Source: Bowmanella dokdonensis (GTDB taxonomy: Bacteria; Pseudomonadota; Gammaproteobacteria; Enterobacterales; Alteromonadaceae). Taken from it: DNA of 64,000 nucleotides. Below are positions 8,958 through 18,239 of the stretch, in pieces (position 1 is the stretch's first letter; each line of letters begins with the position of its first letter). Under the pieces are notes generated by a model. The model worked only from the letters and a program-made list of their open reading frames with translations, was not told the origin of the DNA and searched no databases. Position numbers and translations under genes: made by a program. The stretch lies in contig NZ_JAFKCV010000003.1 of the NCBI RefSeq assembly GCF_017254865.1, forward strand, positions 394,122-458,121, given 5' to 3'.

Positions 8958-10598
8958 ATGGAAAAAGAAGACCTAAGCCATTACGAAGCACTTAAGGTGC
9001 TGATTATTGATGACCAGCCCATGGTCCATGATGTTCTCAAGTCCACCCTTTATGACTTGGGCGTCCGGCACATCAAGAGCGCCGAAAATGCCTACTACGG
9101 CCTGCGGCTGTGCGAGGAAAACAAGTTTCACGTCATTATCTGTGCCTTTAATGTCAAGAGCGACAAGGACGGCTTTCATCTGCTCGAAGAGCTTAAGTTC
9201 AAAGGGCATGTGAACAAACGCACCATCCTGATCTTTCTCAGCGCCGAAACCGACGAGAGCCTAGTCAATAGTATTGTCGAACTGCAGCCGGATGATTTCT
9301 GGGTCAAGCCCCTGTTGCCGGCGCAGGTGAAAAAACGTATCGAACATGTGCTGGACGTAAAAAGGAAGCTCTACAACGTCAATGAGGCCATCGACAACCG
9401 GGACTTTTCCAAGGCCATCTATTTCGTAGAGCGCCACCTGCTCAACCAGGATCTGGCCCGGTACCATATGCAGATGCGCCGGATCCGGGGCGAAGCCCTG
9501 CTGGCCCTGACCGAATACACCGAGGCCGAACGCTACTACCGGGAGCTGCTTGAACAGCACAAGATGTCATGGGCTTATCTCGGGTTTGTCAAATCCCTGC
9601 TCAAACAGAACAAGATCGACGAAATTCTCGACCTGTTGACCCAGTTGACCGACAAGGTGGATACCCGCTTCGCCACCTACGATCTGCTAGCACAGTACTA
9701 CATTGAGCAGCAGGACTATGAGCGCGCCTACACCGAGATTAAAAAGGCCGCCGCCCTGGCGCCACGTAATATCGAGCGTAACAAGAAGCTCTGGGATCTG
9801 GCCCGGCTGACCCATGACCATGAAGGGCAGTTCCGCGCCACACAGGCCATGGCCAAAAATGCCAAGAACTCCATCCATGATTCGCCGGTGCTGATGCTGA
9901 ATGTTATCCGCTCTGGTATTGACCTGGCCTGCACCCTGACCGGCGAAGCCTCGGCCCGGGTGCTAAAGCAATCAGAGCGCTATATCCAGGAGCTTGAGAA
10001 CAACTACGATGACATCAGCCAGTTCAAGGAACAGATAGTAGTGATCCGGGCCAGGATCCACTCGGCCCGGGAAGAAAAGGACAGGGCAGAACGGCTGGTG
10101 GACGCCCATGTCTCCCTGCGTCCCAATACCTCGGTGGAGGACAACCTGGACAAGGTCAAGGCCTTTCACGAGCTGGGCAGACGCGAAGAGGCCCTGTCGC
10201 TGCTGGAGTCGGTGCGCAAGCAGATCTCCGGCGACAGTCTGACCAGTCAGGTGGTAGGACGTTATATCGAACAGGAAACCGGTGAGCGGATGGAAATCCA
10301 CTTCACGCCCAAACAGCTCAATGCCATGGCGGTGGAGTTTTTCAAGCGGGACAAGAAAGACTCCGCACTCAAATCCCTTGAACAGGCCCTGCAACTGACC
10401 CCTAAGAACGTGCGGGTGTCGTTGAGTATTCTCAAGGTGCTGGTGGCCATTCATAAAAGCGAAGGGCTGGATGAGGATCAGCGTGAGCTGGCAGCCAGTA
10501 CGGTGGCGAATCTGGACAGCAGCCAACTGGATGAAAAACAGCAGGGTGCGTTCGCCGATTTCAAGGCCGAATTAATGCCGAAGCAGAGCCTCAGCTAA
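8958..10598 (+). CDS. Pseudo-receiver/TPR response-regulator-like protein (copy 1)
   Basis: A 546-residue cytosolic protein with an N-terminal CheY-like receiver (about 12-130) followed by a long helical TPR-type region. Receiver landmarks are the acidic pair D18-D19 (LIIDDQ), S95 (FLSA) and K117 (WVKPL). At the phosphoacceptor position the sequence is IICAFNVK: alanine 63 stands where family members usually have Asp (CDYNL). It probably signals without phosphorylation through protein-protein contacts. A paralogue with the same loss is at 62121-63743. Its 3' end overlaps the convergent hydrolase gene by 8 bp. Confidence 0.88.
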   Translation: MEKEDLSHYEALKVLIIDDQPMVHDVLKSTLYDLGVRHIKSAENAYYGLRLCEENKFHVIICAFNVKSDKDGFHLLEELKFKGHVNKRTILIFLSAETDESLVNSIVELQPDDFWVKPLLPAQVKKRIEHVLDVKRKLYNVNEAIDNRDFSKAIYFVERHLLNQDLARYHMQMRRIRGEALLALTEYTEAERYYRELLEQHKMSWAYLGFVKSLLKQNKIDEILDLLTQLTDKVDTRFATYDLLAQYYIEQQDYERAYTEIKKAAALAPRNIERNKKLWDLARLTHDHEGQFRATQAMAKNAKNSIHDSPVLMLNVIRSGIDLACTLTGEASARVLKQSERYIQELENNYDDISQFKEQIVVIRARIHSAREEKDRAERLVDAHVSLRPNTSVEDNLDKVKAFHELGRREEALSLLESVRKQISGDSLTSQVVGRYIEQETGERMEIHFTPKQLNAMAVEFFKRDKKDSALKSLEQALQLTPKNVRVSLSILKVLVAIHKSEGLDEDQRELAASTVANLDSSQLDEKQQGAFADFKAELMPKQSLS

Positions 10599-11511
10599 GG
10601 CCGGGCTCCTTATCTGACGGGGCGTTATGAAGCCGATCCTGTTGCCGGTGCAGCCACAGATACACCCGCTTATAGACACGTTTTTCCGTCAGCATCCCCA
10701 CATGGCTGATGGCGCACATCCTGACGCGGGTGGTGCCATCCAACAGGGCGTACTCGAGGGGATAGACCACCAGATCATTACGTGAACCCAGGGTCATTAC
10801 CGGCAGATCCGGTGCGCTCTGCTGGAATGTACTCAGACTGTGGAGCAGTTCACTGTCCGGATGAAACAGCCGCTGCAGCCATGGCAATGACAGGGCGCTG
10901 ACCGCCAGCGTGCCCCCGTGGGGCGTGCCCAGGGTGACAATGGAACGAATCAGTTGGCGGTCCTGCGGGTAGCGTTCCAGCAACATGCGGCAGATCAGTC
11001 CGCCCATGGAATGGGCCACCAGATGAATCTGTCCTGTAGCGCTCTTGGCTACCGTATCGCCCAGGGCCCGATGCAGGCTGTCGATATAACGGGCAGGATT
11101 GATATAGGGCCGACCCAGATTGAGGCTGAAGGTGTCCAGGCCACGCCGTTCCAGATAGGTGCGAAACCCCCAGAAACAGCTTCCGCTCATATGGAAGCCA
11201 TGCACAAAGAGCACGGCATCCTGTTCGCTATGCTTGTCCAGCAGGGGTTTTTGATGGTTGGCCCCTTTGCTCAGCAGCCACCAGAGCTGCAACACTACCG
11301 CCCGGATAATCTGCAGGTAGAAAACCAGGGTGCCGGTCACGCCGAGAAAATAAAAACTGCGCCCGGTACTGCGGTAGTACCCTGACACCTTCCAGTACAT
11401 GACTACCAGGGCCAGCCCATAGCCGCCCAAAACCAGCAGGATCAGAAATATAAAAGACAGCAGAAGTTCAAACATTGAGGGTACGGCAGCAACAAGGGTA
11501 AGTGAGTGCAT
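10591..11511 (-). CDS. Membrane-anchored alpha/beta hydrolase (lipase/esterase-like)
   Basis: A 306-residue protein. Two or three hydrophobic segments occupy residues 13-75, anchoring an alpha/beta-hydrolase domain. The oxyanion region is VLFVHGFHMSGSCFWGF and the nucleophile elbow is VAHSMGGLICR (Ser in AHSMG). A late histidine in CAISHVGML fits the triad. It resembles triacylglycerol-lipase-like or PGAP1-like hydrolases acting on lipids or esters at the inner membrane. The start may be ATG 11511 or the internal ATG at 11475. Neither has a convincing Shine-Dalgarno. Confidence 0.8.
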   Translation of the reverse strand: MHSLTLVAAVPSMFELLLSFIFLILLVLGGYGLALVVMYWKVSGYYRSTGRSFYFLGVTGTLVFYLQIIRAVVLQLWWLLSKGANHQKPLLDKHSEQDAVLFVHGFHMSGSCFWGFRTYLERRGLDTFSLNLGRPYINPARYIDSLHRALGDTVAKSATGQIHLVAHSMGGLICRMLLERYPQDRQLIRSIVTLGTPHGGTLAVSALSLPWLQRLFHPDSELLHSLSTFQQSAPDLPVMTLGSRNDLVVYPLEYALLDGTTRVRMCAISHVGMLTEKRVYKRVYLWLHRQQDRLHNAPSDKEPGLS

Positions 11512-11546
11512 GGCCCATCATACTGTCAATACTCCTTGTGAAGGAA

Positions 11547-11571
11547 GGGCCGGCGCATGTGCAGCCGGCCC
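11547..11571 (-). terminator. Possible terminator after cyanophycinase
   Basis: A perfect 8-bp stem, GGGCCGGC / GCCGGCCC, with a 9-base loop lies just beyond the cyanophycinase stop codon. On the minus strand it is followed by a T-rich stretch (TTCCTT) rather than a clean T-run, so strength is uncertain. Confidence 0.5.
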
Positions 11572-11576
11572 GCCAG

Positions 11577-13361
11577 TCAGTTTTCCAGGCCGAACGCCAG
11601 GTTGATATAGCTGCACTGGGGCCTGTCGGCCACAAGCCGGGGTACGAAACGGGTATCTTCGGTGGGCATCACCACCTGGGCAATACCGTCCTGCTGCCAG
11701 CGGACAGGTGTTTTCCCGCTACAGTTCTGCAGCAGTTGGCGGCGCCACTGACCGGGATGGTCGACGTCACTGATCTGCTTCGCTGTGGGCTCGGGCACAG
11801 ACGGGTTCAGGTCGAAATGCAGGGTCTGGCTCTGACTGTCAAAGCCGGCGGTATCGCCATGGTTAAGATAGTGGCTCATGCCTACCACCTGACGCTTCTG
11901 ATCCTGGATTTTGTAGATACCCCTTTGCATATCCAGCATAAACACTCCGCCCTGGCCCAGCACAGCCAGCTTTGTCTGCCCGTCTGTTTTACCCATCAAC
12001 AGGGCGGTGGCTTCATCCACGCCAAAGGCGAAGCGGGTCTCGGTGGCGGAGGCCAGCAACGCCAGTCTGGCCTCGCGGTCCCGCTCTGAGAAATGGGTAT
12101 CCAGGATGCCCAGACTGAATAATCCGCTGCCGCCCAACGCTTTGTAGGTCAGATCCGCGCCCATCAACCCGTTAGCGCAGACTTGCTGGTTGGCGCAGGA
12201 CTCAGGTGGCGGGGCAGCGGCGAAGGCGCCGCGCCTGAACGCCATTTCCGATGTGCCGCTGCTGATCATGGGCACAGGACGTTGTGCAAACAGGCCCCCG
12301 GATTGTACAGCCGTACCGGCGCTGGTGCCGCCCACCACCAGCTGATGGGCCGCAAAACGCTGCTTAATCAGCGCCAGTTCGGGACTGTCGCTGCCGTCAC
12401 TTTGGGTCAGGGCCGCCAGAGTCCGGCTCTGATCGCCGCCGTTAAAAAAGACTCCTTGCACCCGGCCCAGTTGCTCCGCCATCCGGTCGGGCTGCTGACA
12501 GTATTGTTGCTGCAGCTCCGCTCGCTGAGTATAGAGGGCTTCCCGGTTAAAGCTGCCGTTGGCAGCGCGTATTTCACTCAGGCGGGCACAGCCGGGCAGG
12601 CCCTGTGCCTCAAGCTCACGGGCGTCCTGATAACTCTTATCCAGGGGCAGCCAGATGACTTCGGCGCCGGCCTGTTCGAATACCGACTGGTAGAAGTCAG
12701 CCGACTCAAAAGGATCACGGCTTGATGCGGTAATGACGGCTATTATGGGCTTCGCCTGTGAATCCCCTGGCAGACGGCTTTTGGCCATCAGCACAAACTG
12801 GCGATACAAAAAACGGGCATAACGATTGCTGTTGTTATCCAAGGCCACCCGTTCCCGTTTACGCTTACCCTGCTCGTCCAGTTGCGGCACTTCCAGGTGA
12901 TCCAGCATCGCATCAAACAGGGGGCCCGGTATTTCATCATAGAAAAGGGCACCGTTTATCCGGCTCAACTGGGTCCGATCGAACGCCGTGCGCAGTTCAT
13001 CGCGGGTTAACTGCTTATCTTCAAGCCGTGCATAAATATGCTGAAGAACCTTTGCCAGATCCTGCTGATAGTTTTCACTTTGTTGCAAAAAGGGCCGGGA
13101 ATTTTTCAGTGCGCCGAGGCGTTGTGGTGAAAATTGATACAGATTCTGCTGTTTATCCTGTTCGGAATAATCGTTGGAAAGACAGGCTCCCTGACTCAGA
13201 CTGGAGCAGGTGTTAAGGCCGCCGCCAACCAGCATAAGCTGGTAGTCTTTTATCTCAACTCTGGCATTTTCCTGGATTATGGCGTCAATATCGCTTCTTT
13301 TTGATGCAGAAATCGGAAGGCTGATCATGGCCAGCAGGGTTATCAGGGAAGCAAATTTCAT
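11577..13361 (-). CDS. Secreted cyanophycinase (peptidase S51)
   Basis: A serine exopeptidase that cuts cyanophycin (multi-L-arginyl-poly-aspartate) to beta-Asp-Arg dipeptides. The 594-residue chain starts with a signal peptide (MKFASLITLLAMISLPISA) and has a helical region of about 180 residues. The S51 domain follows: ITASSRDPFESADFY (about 210), FNGGDQSR (307-313), nucleophile GGTSAGTAV with Ser347, and GILDTHFSERDREARL (about 418-433). Export suggests degradation of polymer from other cells, like CphE-type enzymes, rather than an internal store; no cyanophycin synthetase is in the window. It is divergent from the receptor/permease/dipeptidase genes that would take up and split the product. 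Confidence 0.88.
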   Translation of the reverse strand: MKFASLITLLAMISLPISASKRSDIDAIIQENARVEIKDYQLMLVGGGLNTCSSLSQGACLSNDYSEQDKQQNLYQFSPQRLGALKNSRPFLQQSENYQQDLAKVLQHIYARLEDKQLTRDELRTAFDRTQLSRINGALFYDEIPGPLFDAMLDHLEVPQLDEQGKRKRERVALDNNSNRYARFLYRQFVLMAKSRLPGDSQAKPIIAVITASSRDPFESADFYQSVFEQAGAEVIWLPLDKSYQDARELEAQGLPGCARLSEIRAANGSFNREALYTQRAELQQQYCQQPDRMAEQLGRVQGVFFNGGDQSRTLAALTQSDGSDSPELALIKQRFAAHQLVVGGTSAGTAVQSGGLFAQRPVPMISSGTSEMAFRRGAFAAAPPPESCANQQVCANGLMGADLTYKALGGSGLFSLGILDTHFSERDREARLALLASATETRFAFGVDEATALLMGKTDGQTKLAVLGQGGVFMLDMQRGIYKIQDQKRQVVGMSHYLNHGDTAGFDSQSQTLHFDLNPSVPEPTAKQISDVDHPGQWRRQLLQNCSGKTPVRWQQDGIAQVVMPTEDTRFVPRLVADRPQCSYINLAFGLEN

Positions 13362-13740
13362 AGCAGAAATTCCCGTGTCGCAAGGTTAAATTTTTGTTGA
13401 CATGATTTTACGCTACGGGTATCTCTAATTAGGTGTCAAACAGTAATTCTGCGGTCAAATCCTGACCAGTATGAATAAATATTGACGTTTGATTTAAGCA
13501 TTATCAGAAGATTTCATGTTGAAAAAAGCGGTCAATCTGACCACCTACTACTACAAGAGCTTCTACCTGTCAGAGTGGTTTGACGAGTAGAGACTGCCTT
13601 TCGCGTAATCGCTGAGTGTTGTTTCGGCAGCGTCCGACAGCACGCCTTTCTGTATTGAAAAAATATAACGATTAATCTTCGGTTGCCCCGGATAGCGTTG
13701 CATGCATCCGCGGCGGCCGGTATGCGACAGGTATTTGAAC
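13362..13740. promoter_or_regulatory. Divergent control region of the cyanophycin cluster
   Basis: 379 bp lie between the divergent cyanophycinase and receptor genes, AT-rich near both ends. Both promoters must lie here, but I cannot assign -35/-10 boxes with confidence. It contains a 24-codon frame, 13516-13590 (MLKKAVNLTTYYYKSFYLS...), which is rich in Tyr. It has no clear ribosome-binding site and may be chance or a leader peptide. Confidence 0.4.
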
Positions 13741-16659
13741 ATGAAAATCAGTAAACTGACTCTGGGTATTGGCCTTGCCCTGAGTTTTTCCGGCCAGGCA
13801 TTTGCCCAGCAGAGCAATGACCAAACCACTGCCCAGGCAGTAGAAAAAATTGAAGTCACCGGCTCCCACATCAAGGGTGTGGACATGGAAGGGGCCCAGC
13901 CGCTGACTATCATCAGCGCCGAGGATATCCGTAAGTCCGGTGCCACTACGGTCTTCGAGCTGATGAGCACCATCACCCAGACCCGCGGCGGCGAAGGCTC
14001 GTTTTCCACCTCAGAAAGTGGGGCCACCTCTACCTCGACCCCGGCTGGACAAGCCGCTGCGTCACTGCGTGGCTTAGGTCCGTCCGCCACTTTGACGCTG
14101 ATTAACGGTCGTCGCATTGCGGCCAGCTCCTTTGCCTCCGGCACGCAGAACTTTGTTGATATCAACAGTATTCCGCTGGCCGCCATTGAGCGTATCGAAG
14201 TGCTGGCCACTGGCGCCTCGGCCACCTACGGCGCCGATGCCGTCGCTGGGGTTATCAACTACATACTGAAAAAAGACTACAAGGGTGCTGAGCTTAACGC
14301 CGTGTATGGCAACAGCACTGCCAGCTCTGACGAAGGCAGCTTGAACCTGAACTTTATCTGGGGTGACGAAGTGGCTGGCGGCGATCTGATGCTGTTTGCC
14401 GATTACTACGACCGCAAGGACTTCAAAGCTACGGATCGCAGCTACACCCGGGATCCTGTGCTTGAGAGCAGCTACTCCTATCTGTCCAAAACGCCGAATA
14501 TCTACTACTACTCCGCCCGGGATGGGAATGAAATTGCCAACCCTAACTGTGCCACGCCGCTGGTAACCACCGAGTTTGGTGAAGAGATCTGTGCCTATTA
14601 CGGTAACGAGGATGACTGGCTGGAAACGCCGCTGGAAAGCGTTTCTGCAGGCTTTACCTACAACAAGGAATTTGGCGATCTGAACTGGAAGACGGACTTC
14701 TTCTATACCCGCACCAAGTCGACATCTTATTCCACTCCGGCGCCTATCAATCAGGTCGATGACTCCGAAGGGCCTTTTGCGGATGAAACGGCGCTGGATA
14801 TTTTCTCTGATGACATCAGAAATGATTTGCTGGATCGTATCTATATCGACCCCTTCGATACCGTGGCCGGTCGCACATTGTACGGCTTCCAGTTCGATGC
14901 CCGTTTTGCCACGCCGCGCACCGTGGAAATCGAAACCGACTCGTTCCGTCTGGTATCCGGCCTGACCGGCACAGTGGGCGAATGGGACTGGGAATCCGCT
15001 GTGACCTTGTCCAAGTCTGAGTCTGAGCAGGTTGCCGTGGCCGGTATCTATAACCGCTACAAATACCACGCGGCCATTGCAGGTGAGCTCTGCTCCGATG
15101 GCAGTATTGCCGATTATGACGCCGATGCCGACAGCTTAAGCTGTGGCAGCGGCTCACTGTTGGGTATGTACAACCCCTTCCTGATGGGCGATGCCACCAA
15201 TGATGCAATTCTGGGTACTGCTCAGGAAATGCCCACCCGTGACGGTGAGAGCACAGTGTATGGCTGGGATCTGCGTTTTTCCGGCGATCTGATGGAGTTT
15301 AACGACGATGTGATCCGCTCCGCTTTCGGTCTGGAAGTGCGTAAGGAAGAAATCACCGATGTGCCTTCACTGAACGCCCGCGCCCGTTTCGAGAACGACT
15401 ATCTGGTGGATGTATTCGGCTTTGGTTCCAGCTTGTCAGAAGCCAAGCGCACCCAATGGGGCGCCTTCGGTGAATTCCACGTGCCGTTGACCGAGCAACT
15501 GGAGATGCAACTGGCCGGCCGCTACGACCATTACGATGATTTCGGCGGTGACTTTAATCCCAAGGTGGCCTTTACTTTCCGTCCCACTGACGATCTGGTG
15601 CTGCGCGCCTCCTGGGCCACCTCCTTCCGGGCACCGTCCCTGACCCAGGCCGGTGTGAAGTTACGTACCACACGTGCGTCATTTGACTGCTCTGCCAACC
15701 AGGCGGTTGCCGATCTTTACTGTGAGGGCTTTGGCGACCTGCGCGGCAACAACGTGCTGGAGCTGGGTAACCCAGAGCTGGAAGCCGAGGAGTCTGAATC
15801 TGTCAGTATTGGCTTTGGCTACAGCCCCACCCGCAATACCAATATCACTGTGGATTACTGGCGTTTCGACCACGAAAAGCTGGTGGACACCGATATGACC
15901 GGCGTGTTGGACAGGGCCATTACCGATGCCTCTTTGCGTCACTGCGGCCTGGTGCCGGAAGGTGAAATCGGGATTTCCTATGACCCACAAATGTGTGAGG
16001 TCACCGACAGCCAGGGCCTGACCATTGAGGAGCAGGGGGCCAACCTGACTGAAATCCTGGATGCCTGGGTGGACTATGCGGATCCGCGCTTTGCCGAGCT
16101 GGAGCTGTATCGTGACCACGTCCTGCTGCTGGAAAATACCGGCACCCAAACCGTATCCGGTGTGGATTTCACCTTCGATCATCGTTTCGAGTTTGAGGCT
16201 GGCTCCTTAAGCTTCAGCCTGGATGCGACTCACTACATCAGTTATGAGCGCAACAAGCCCGGCTCCGATGAAATTGAAGAGCTGGCTGGCACCTGGCGTT
16301 ATCCTGAGAACATCGCCACCGCACGCCTGTTCTGGGATCAGGAAAACTGGTATGCGGGACTGACTGCCTACTATACCGCTTCCTACGAGGATGACATCGA
16401 GCGTCTGCGTGGCCGTGAGCTGGATGAGTTGGACGCCCTGGGCGAACTGGATGAAAACGGGCTGCGTGATGTGAGTTCCTGGACCACGGTGCGGGCTACC
16501 TTCGGCTATGAGTTCGAAAAGGCCAATGTGAGTCTTTCCATCGATAATATCTTCGATCGGGAGCCGCCACGTGCCTATGGCTCAGCCCGTGGTTTTGATT
16601 CCATCAACCATGATGCCTACGGCACCACCTACAAGGTCTCCCTGACTTACTTCTTCTAG
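13741..16659 (+). CDS. TonB-dependent receptor, likely for cyanophycin dipeptides
   Basis: A 972-residue outer-membrane receptor. The signal peptide is MKISKLTLGIGLALSFSGQAFA. The plug domain shows IEVTGSHIKG, the RGLGPSATLTLINGRR segment and GASATYGADAVAGVINYI. A 22-strand barrel follows, ending in aromatic SLTYFF as outer-membrane proteins do. ATG 13741 is chosen over ATG 13702 because it places the signal peptide at the N-terminus. Gene order (cyanophycinase, receptor, permease, isoaspartyl dipeptidase) suggests the substrate is beta-Asp-Arg or short cyanophycin fragments. The receptor sequence alone does not show this. Confidence 0.9.
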   Translation: MKISKLTLGIGLALSFSGQAFAQQSNDQTTAQAVEKIEVTGSHIKGVDMEGAQPLTIISAEDIRKSGATTVFELMSTITQTRGGEGSFSTSESGATSTSTPAGQAAASLRGLGPSATLTLINGRRIAASSFASGTQNFVDINSIPLAAIERIEVLATGASATYGADAVAGVINYILKKDYKGAELNAVYGNSTASSDEGSLNLNFIWGDEVAGGDLMLFADYYDRKDFKATDRSYTRDPVLESSYSYLSKTPNIYYYSARDGNEIANPNCATPLVTTEFGEEICAYYGNEDDWLETPLESVSAGFTYNKEFGDLNWKTDFFYTRTKSTSYSTPAPINQVDDSEGPFADETALDIFSDDIRNDLLDRIYIDPFDTVAGRTLYGFQFDARFATPRTVEIETDSFRLVSGLTGTVGEWDWESAVTLSKSESEQVAVAGIYNRYKYHAAIAGELCSDGSIADYDADADSLSCGSGSLLGMYNPFLMGDATNDAILGTAQEMPTRDGESTVYGWDLRFSGDLMEFNDDVIRSAFGLEVRKEEITDVPSLNARARFENDYLVDVFGFGSSLSEAKRTQWGAFGEFHVPLTEQLEMQLAGRYDHYDDFGGDFNPKVAFTFRPTDDLVLRASWATSFRAPSLTQAGVKLRTTRASFDCSANQAVADLYCEGFGDLRGNNVLELGNPELEAEESESVSIGFGYSPTRNTNITVDYWRFDHEKLVDTDMTGVLDRAITDASLRHCGLVPEGEIGISYDPQMCEVTDSQGLTIEEQGANLTEILDAWVDYADPRFAELELYRDHVLLLENTGTQTVSGVDFTFDHRFEFEAGSLSFSLDATHYISYERNKPGSDEIEELAGTWRYPENIATARLFWDQENWYAGLTAYYTASYEDDIERLRGRELDELDALGELDENGLRDVSSWTTVRATFGYEFEKANVSLSIDNIFDREPPRAYGSARGFDSINHDAYGTTYKVSLTYFF

Positions 16660-16679
16660 AGTACTCTAGTCTGAGGACG

Positions 16680-16697
16680 GGGGAGGGTAACCTCCCC
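16680..16697 (+). terminator. Intercistronic hairpin between receptor and permease
   Basis: A perfect 7-bp GC-rich stem (GGGGAGG / CCTCCCC) with a GTAA tetraloop sits 20 bp after the receptor stop, with no T-run after it. It may stabilise or partly terminate the message, giving more receptor than permease. Confidence 0.5.
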
Positions 16698-16742
16698 TAA
16701 TCATTAACTTGTCAGGCCGGGTTTTACCGGTCGGGATTTGCT

Positions 16743-18239
16743 ATGCATCAAGCTCAAGAGCAAGACAGGCAACTGGCCAGTCGCATGCCGGACGCCTTTG
16801 TCATCCTGTTTTTTGTGGTGGCCATCGCCACCTTGCTGACCCATCTGGTGCCTGCCGGGTATTTTGAGATGGAGCCGGTGACGCGAATGGTCGACGGCGA
16901 AGCACAGGTTCGCAATCTGATTAAGCCAGACAGCTTCCGTTATGCCGAAGGCGCTCAGGGGCAAGCCGCCTTGTTTGACGCCGAGGGCGACCAGGGTTTC
17001 CTTAACTATGCTTTTGAAGGCATGGTGTCCGGGGATAAATGGGGCGCGGCCGTGGGGGTGGTGGCCTTTATCCTGATTGTGGGGGGCGCCTTTGGCATCA
17101 TCATGCAAACCGGTGCTGTTAACAACGGCATCCTTGCGCTGATCAACCGGACCAAACGGGCCGATAAACTGATCCTGCCGCTGATGTTTGTGCTGTTCTC
17201 ATTAGGCGGCGCGGTATTTGGCATGGGTGAAGAAGCCATTGCCTTTTGTATCGTGCTGACGCCACTGGTGATTGCCATGGGCTACAACGCTATCACCGCG
17301 GTTCTGATTACTTATATCGCCACCCAGATCGGTTTTGCCACCTCCTGGATGAATCCTTTCAGTGTGGCCATCGCCCAGGGGATTGCCGATGTACCGCTGA
17401 TGTCTGGCAGTGGTTATCGGATGATCCTCTGGGCGGTGTTCACCCTGGCCGGTATGCTCTTTACCCTGCGCTATGCCGCCAGGGTCAAGGCCAATCCCAA
17501 AGGCAGTGAAAGTCTGGAGGCGGATCAGTATTTCCGCGCCCAGCATCAGGACAAACTGAGCAATGCGTTCGGCAAGGCCGATATGGCGATACTGCTGAGC
17601 CTGCTGGCCGGGATTTTGTGGGTGCTGTGGGGCGTCACCTTCCATCAGTACTATATTCCGCAGATTGCCAGCCAGTTTTTTGCCATGGGTATAGTGGCCG
17701 CGGGCATTGCGGTGCTTGCCAGGCGCATGACCCTGAATCAGGCGTCCGCCGCGTTTCAACAGGGCGCCAAGGATCTGCTGCCGGCCGCCCTGATAGTGGG
17801 CATGGCCAAAGGCATTGTGCTGATCTTAGGCGGTGACGATGCCACCTCGCCGTCGGTGCTTAATACCTTGCTGCATTATGTGGGCAGCGGTATGTCCAGT
17901 GTGTCGGAGACCGGCTCCGCGTTGTTTATGTTCGGCTTTCAGTCGGTATTTAACTTCTTTATCGCCTCCGGCTCCGGCCAGGCTGCCCTGACCATGCCAC
18001 TGATGGCGCCATTGTCTGATCTGGTGGGCGTGTCCCGGCAGACGGCTGTTCTGGCTTTTCAGCTTGGCGATGGCCTGACCAATATTATCATCCCCACTTC
18101 AGCCTCACTGATCGGCTGTCTGGGTGTGGCCAGGATTGACTGGTCTGTCTGGGCAAGGTTTGCCTGGAAGCCCATGCTGGCTTTATTTGCAATGGCGGCC
18201 GCTGCCATGGTGGTGGCCGTGACGATAGGATATCAATGA
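16743..18239 (+). CDS. YfcC-family inner-membrane transporter
   Basis: A 498-residue polytopic protein with about 12 hydrophobic segments, of the YfcC/DcuC-like (C4-dicarboxylate carrier superfamily) type. The N-terminal signature is AFVILFFVVAIATLLTHLVPAG. It also has internal repeats with FSLGGAVFGMGEEAIAF and FNFFIASGSGQAALTMP. Members are annotated as amino-acid, peptide or dicarboxylate carriers. Its stop overlaps the start of the isoaspartyl dipeptidase gene by 4 bp (ATGA), so the two are translationally coupled. The natural inference is import of beta-aspartyl dipeptides into the cytosol. Confidence 0.85.
   Translation: MHQAQEQDRQLASRMPDAFVILFFVVAIATLLTHLVPAGYFEMEPVTRMVDGEAQVRNLIKPDSFRYAEGAQGQAALFDAEGDQGFLNYAFEGMVSGDKWGAAVGVVAFILIVGGAFGIIMQTGAVNNGILALINRTKRADKLILPLMFVLFSLGGAVFGMGEEAIAFCIVLTPLVIAMGYNAITAVLITYIATQIGFATSWMNPFSVAIAQGIADVPLMSGSGYRMILWAVFTLAGMLFTLRYAARVKANPKGSESLEADQYFRAQHQDKLSNAFGKADMAILLSLLAGILWVLWGVTFHQYYIPQIASQFFAMGIVAAGIAVLARRMTLNQASAAFQQGAKDLLPAALIVGMAKGIVLILGGDDATSPSVLNTLLHYVGSGMSSVSETGSALFMFGFQSVFNFFIASGSGQAALTMPLMAPLSDLVGVSRQTAVLAFQLGDGLTNIIIPTSASLIGCLGVARIDWSVWARFAWKPMLALFAMAAAAMVVAVTIGYQ

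Noticed and set aside
13563..14225. A 220-codon minus-strand frame over the start of the TonB receptor
   Set aside because: It lies opposite a clear signal peptide and plug domain and has no domain of its own; an antisense shadow in GC-rich DNA.
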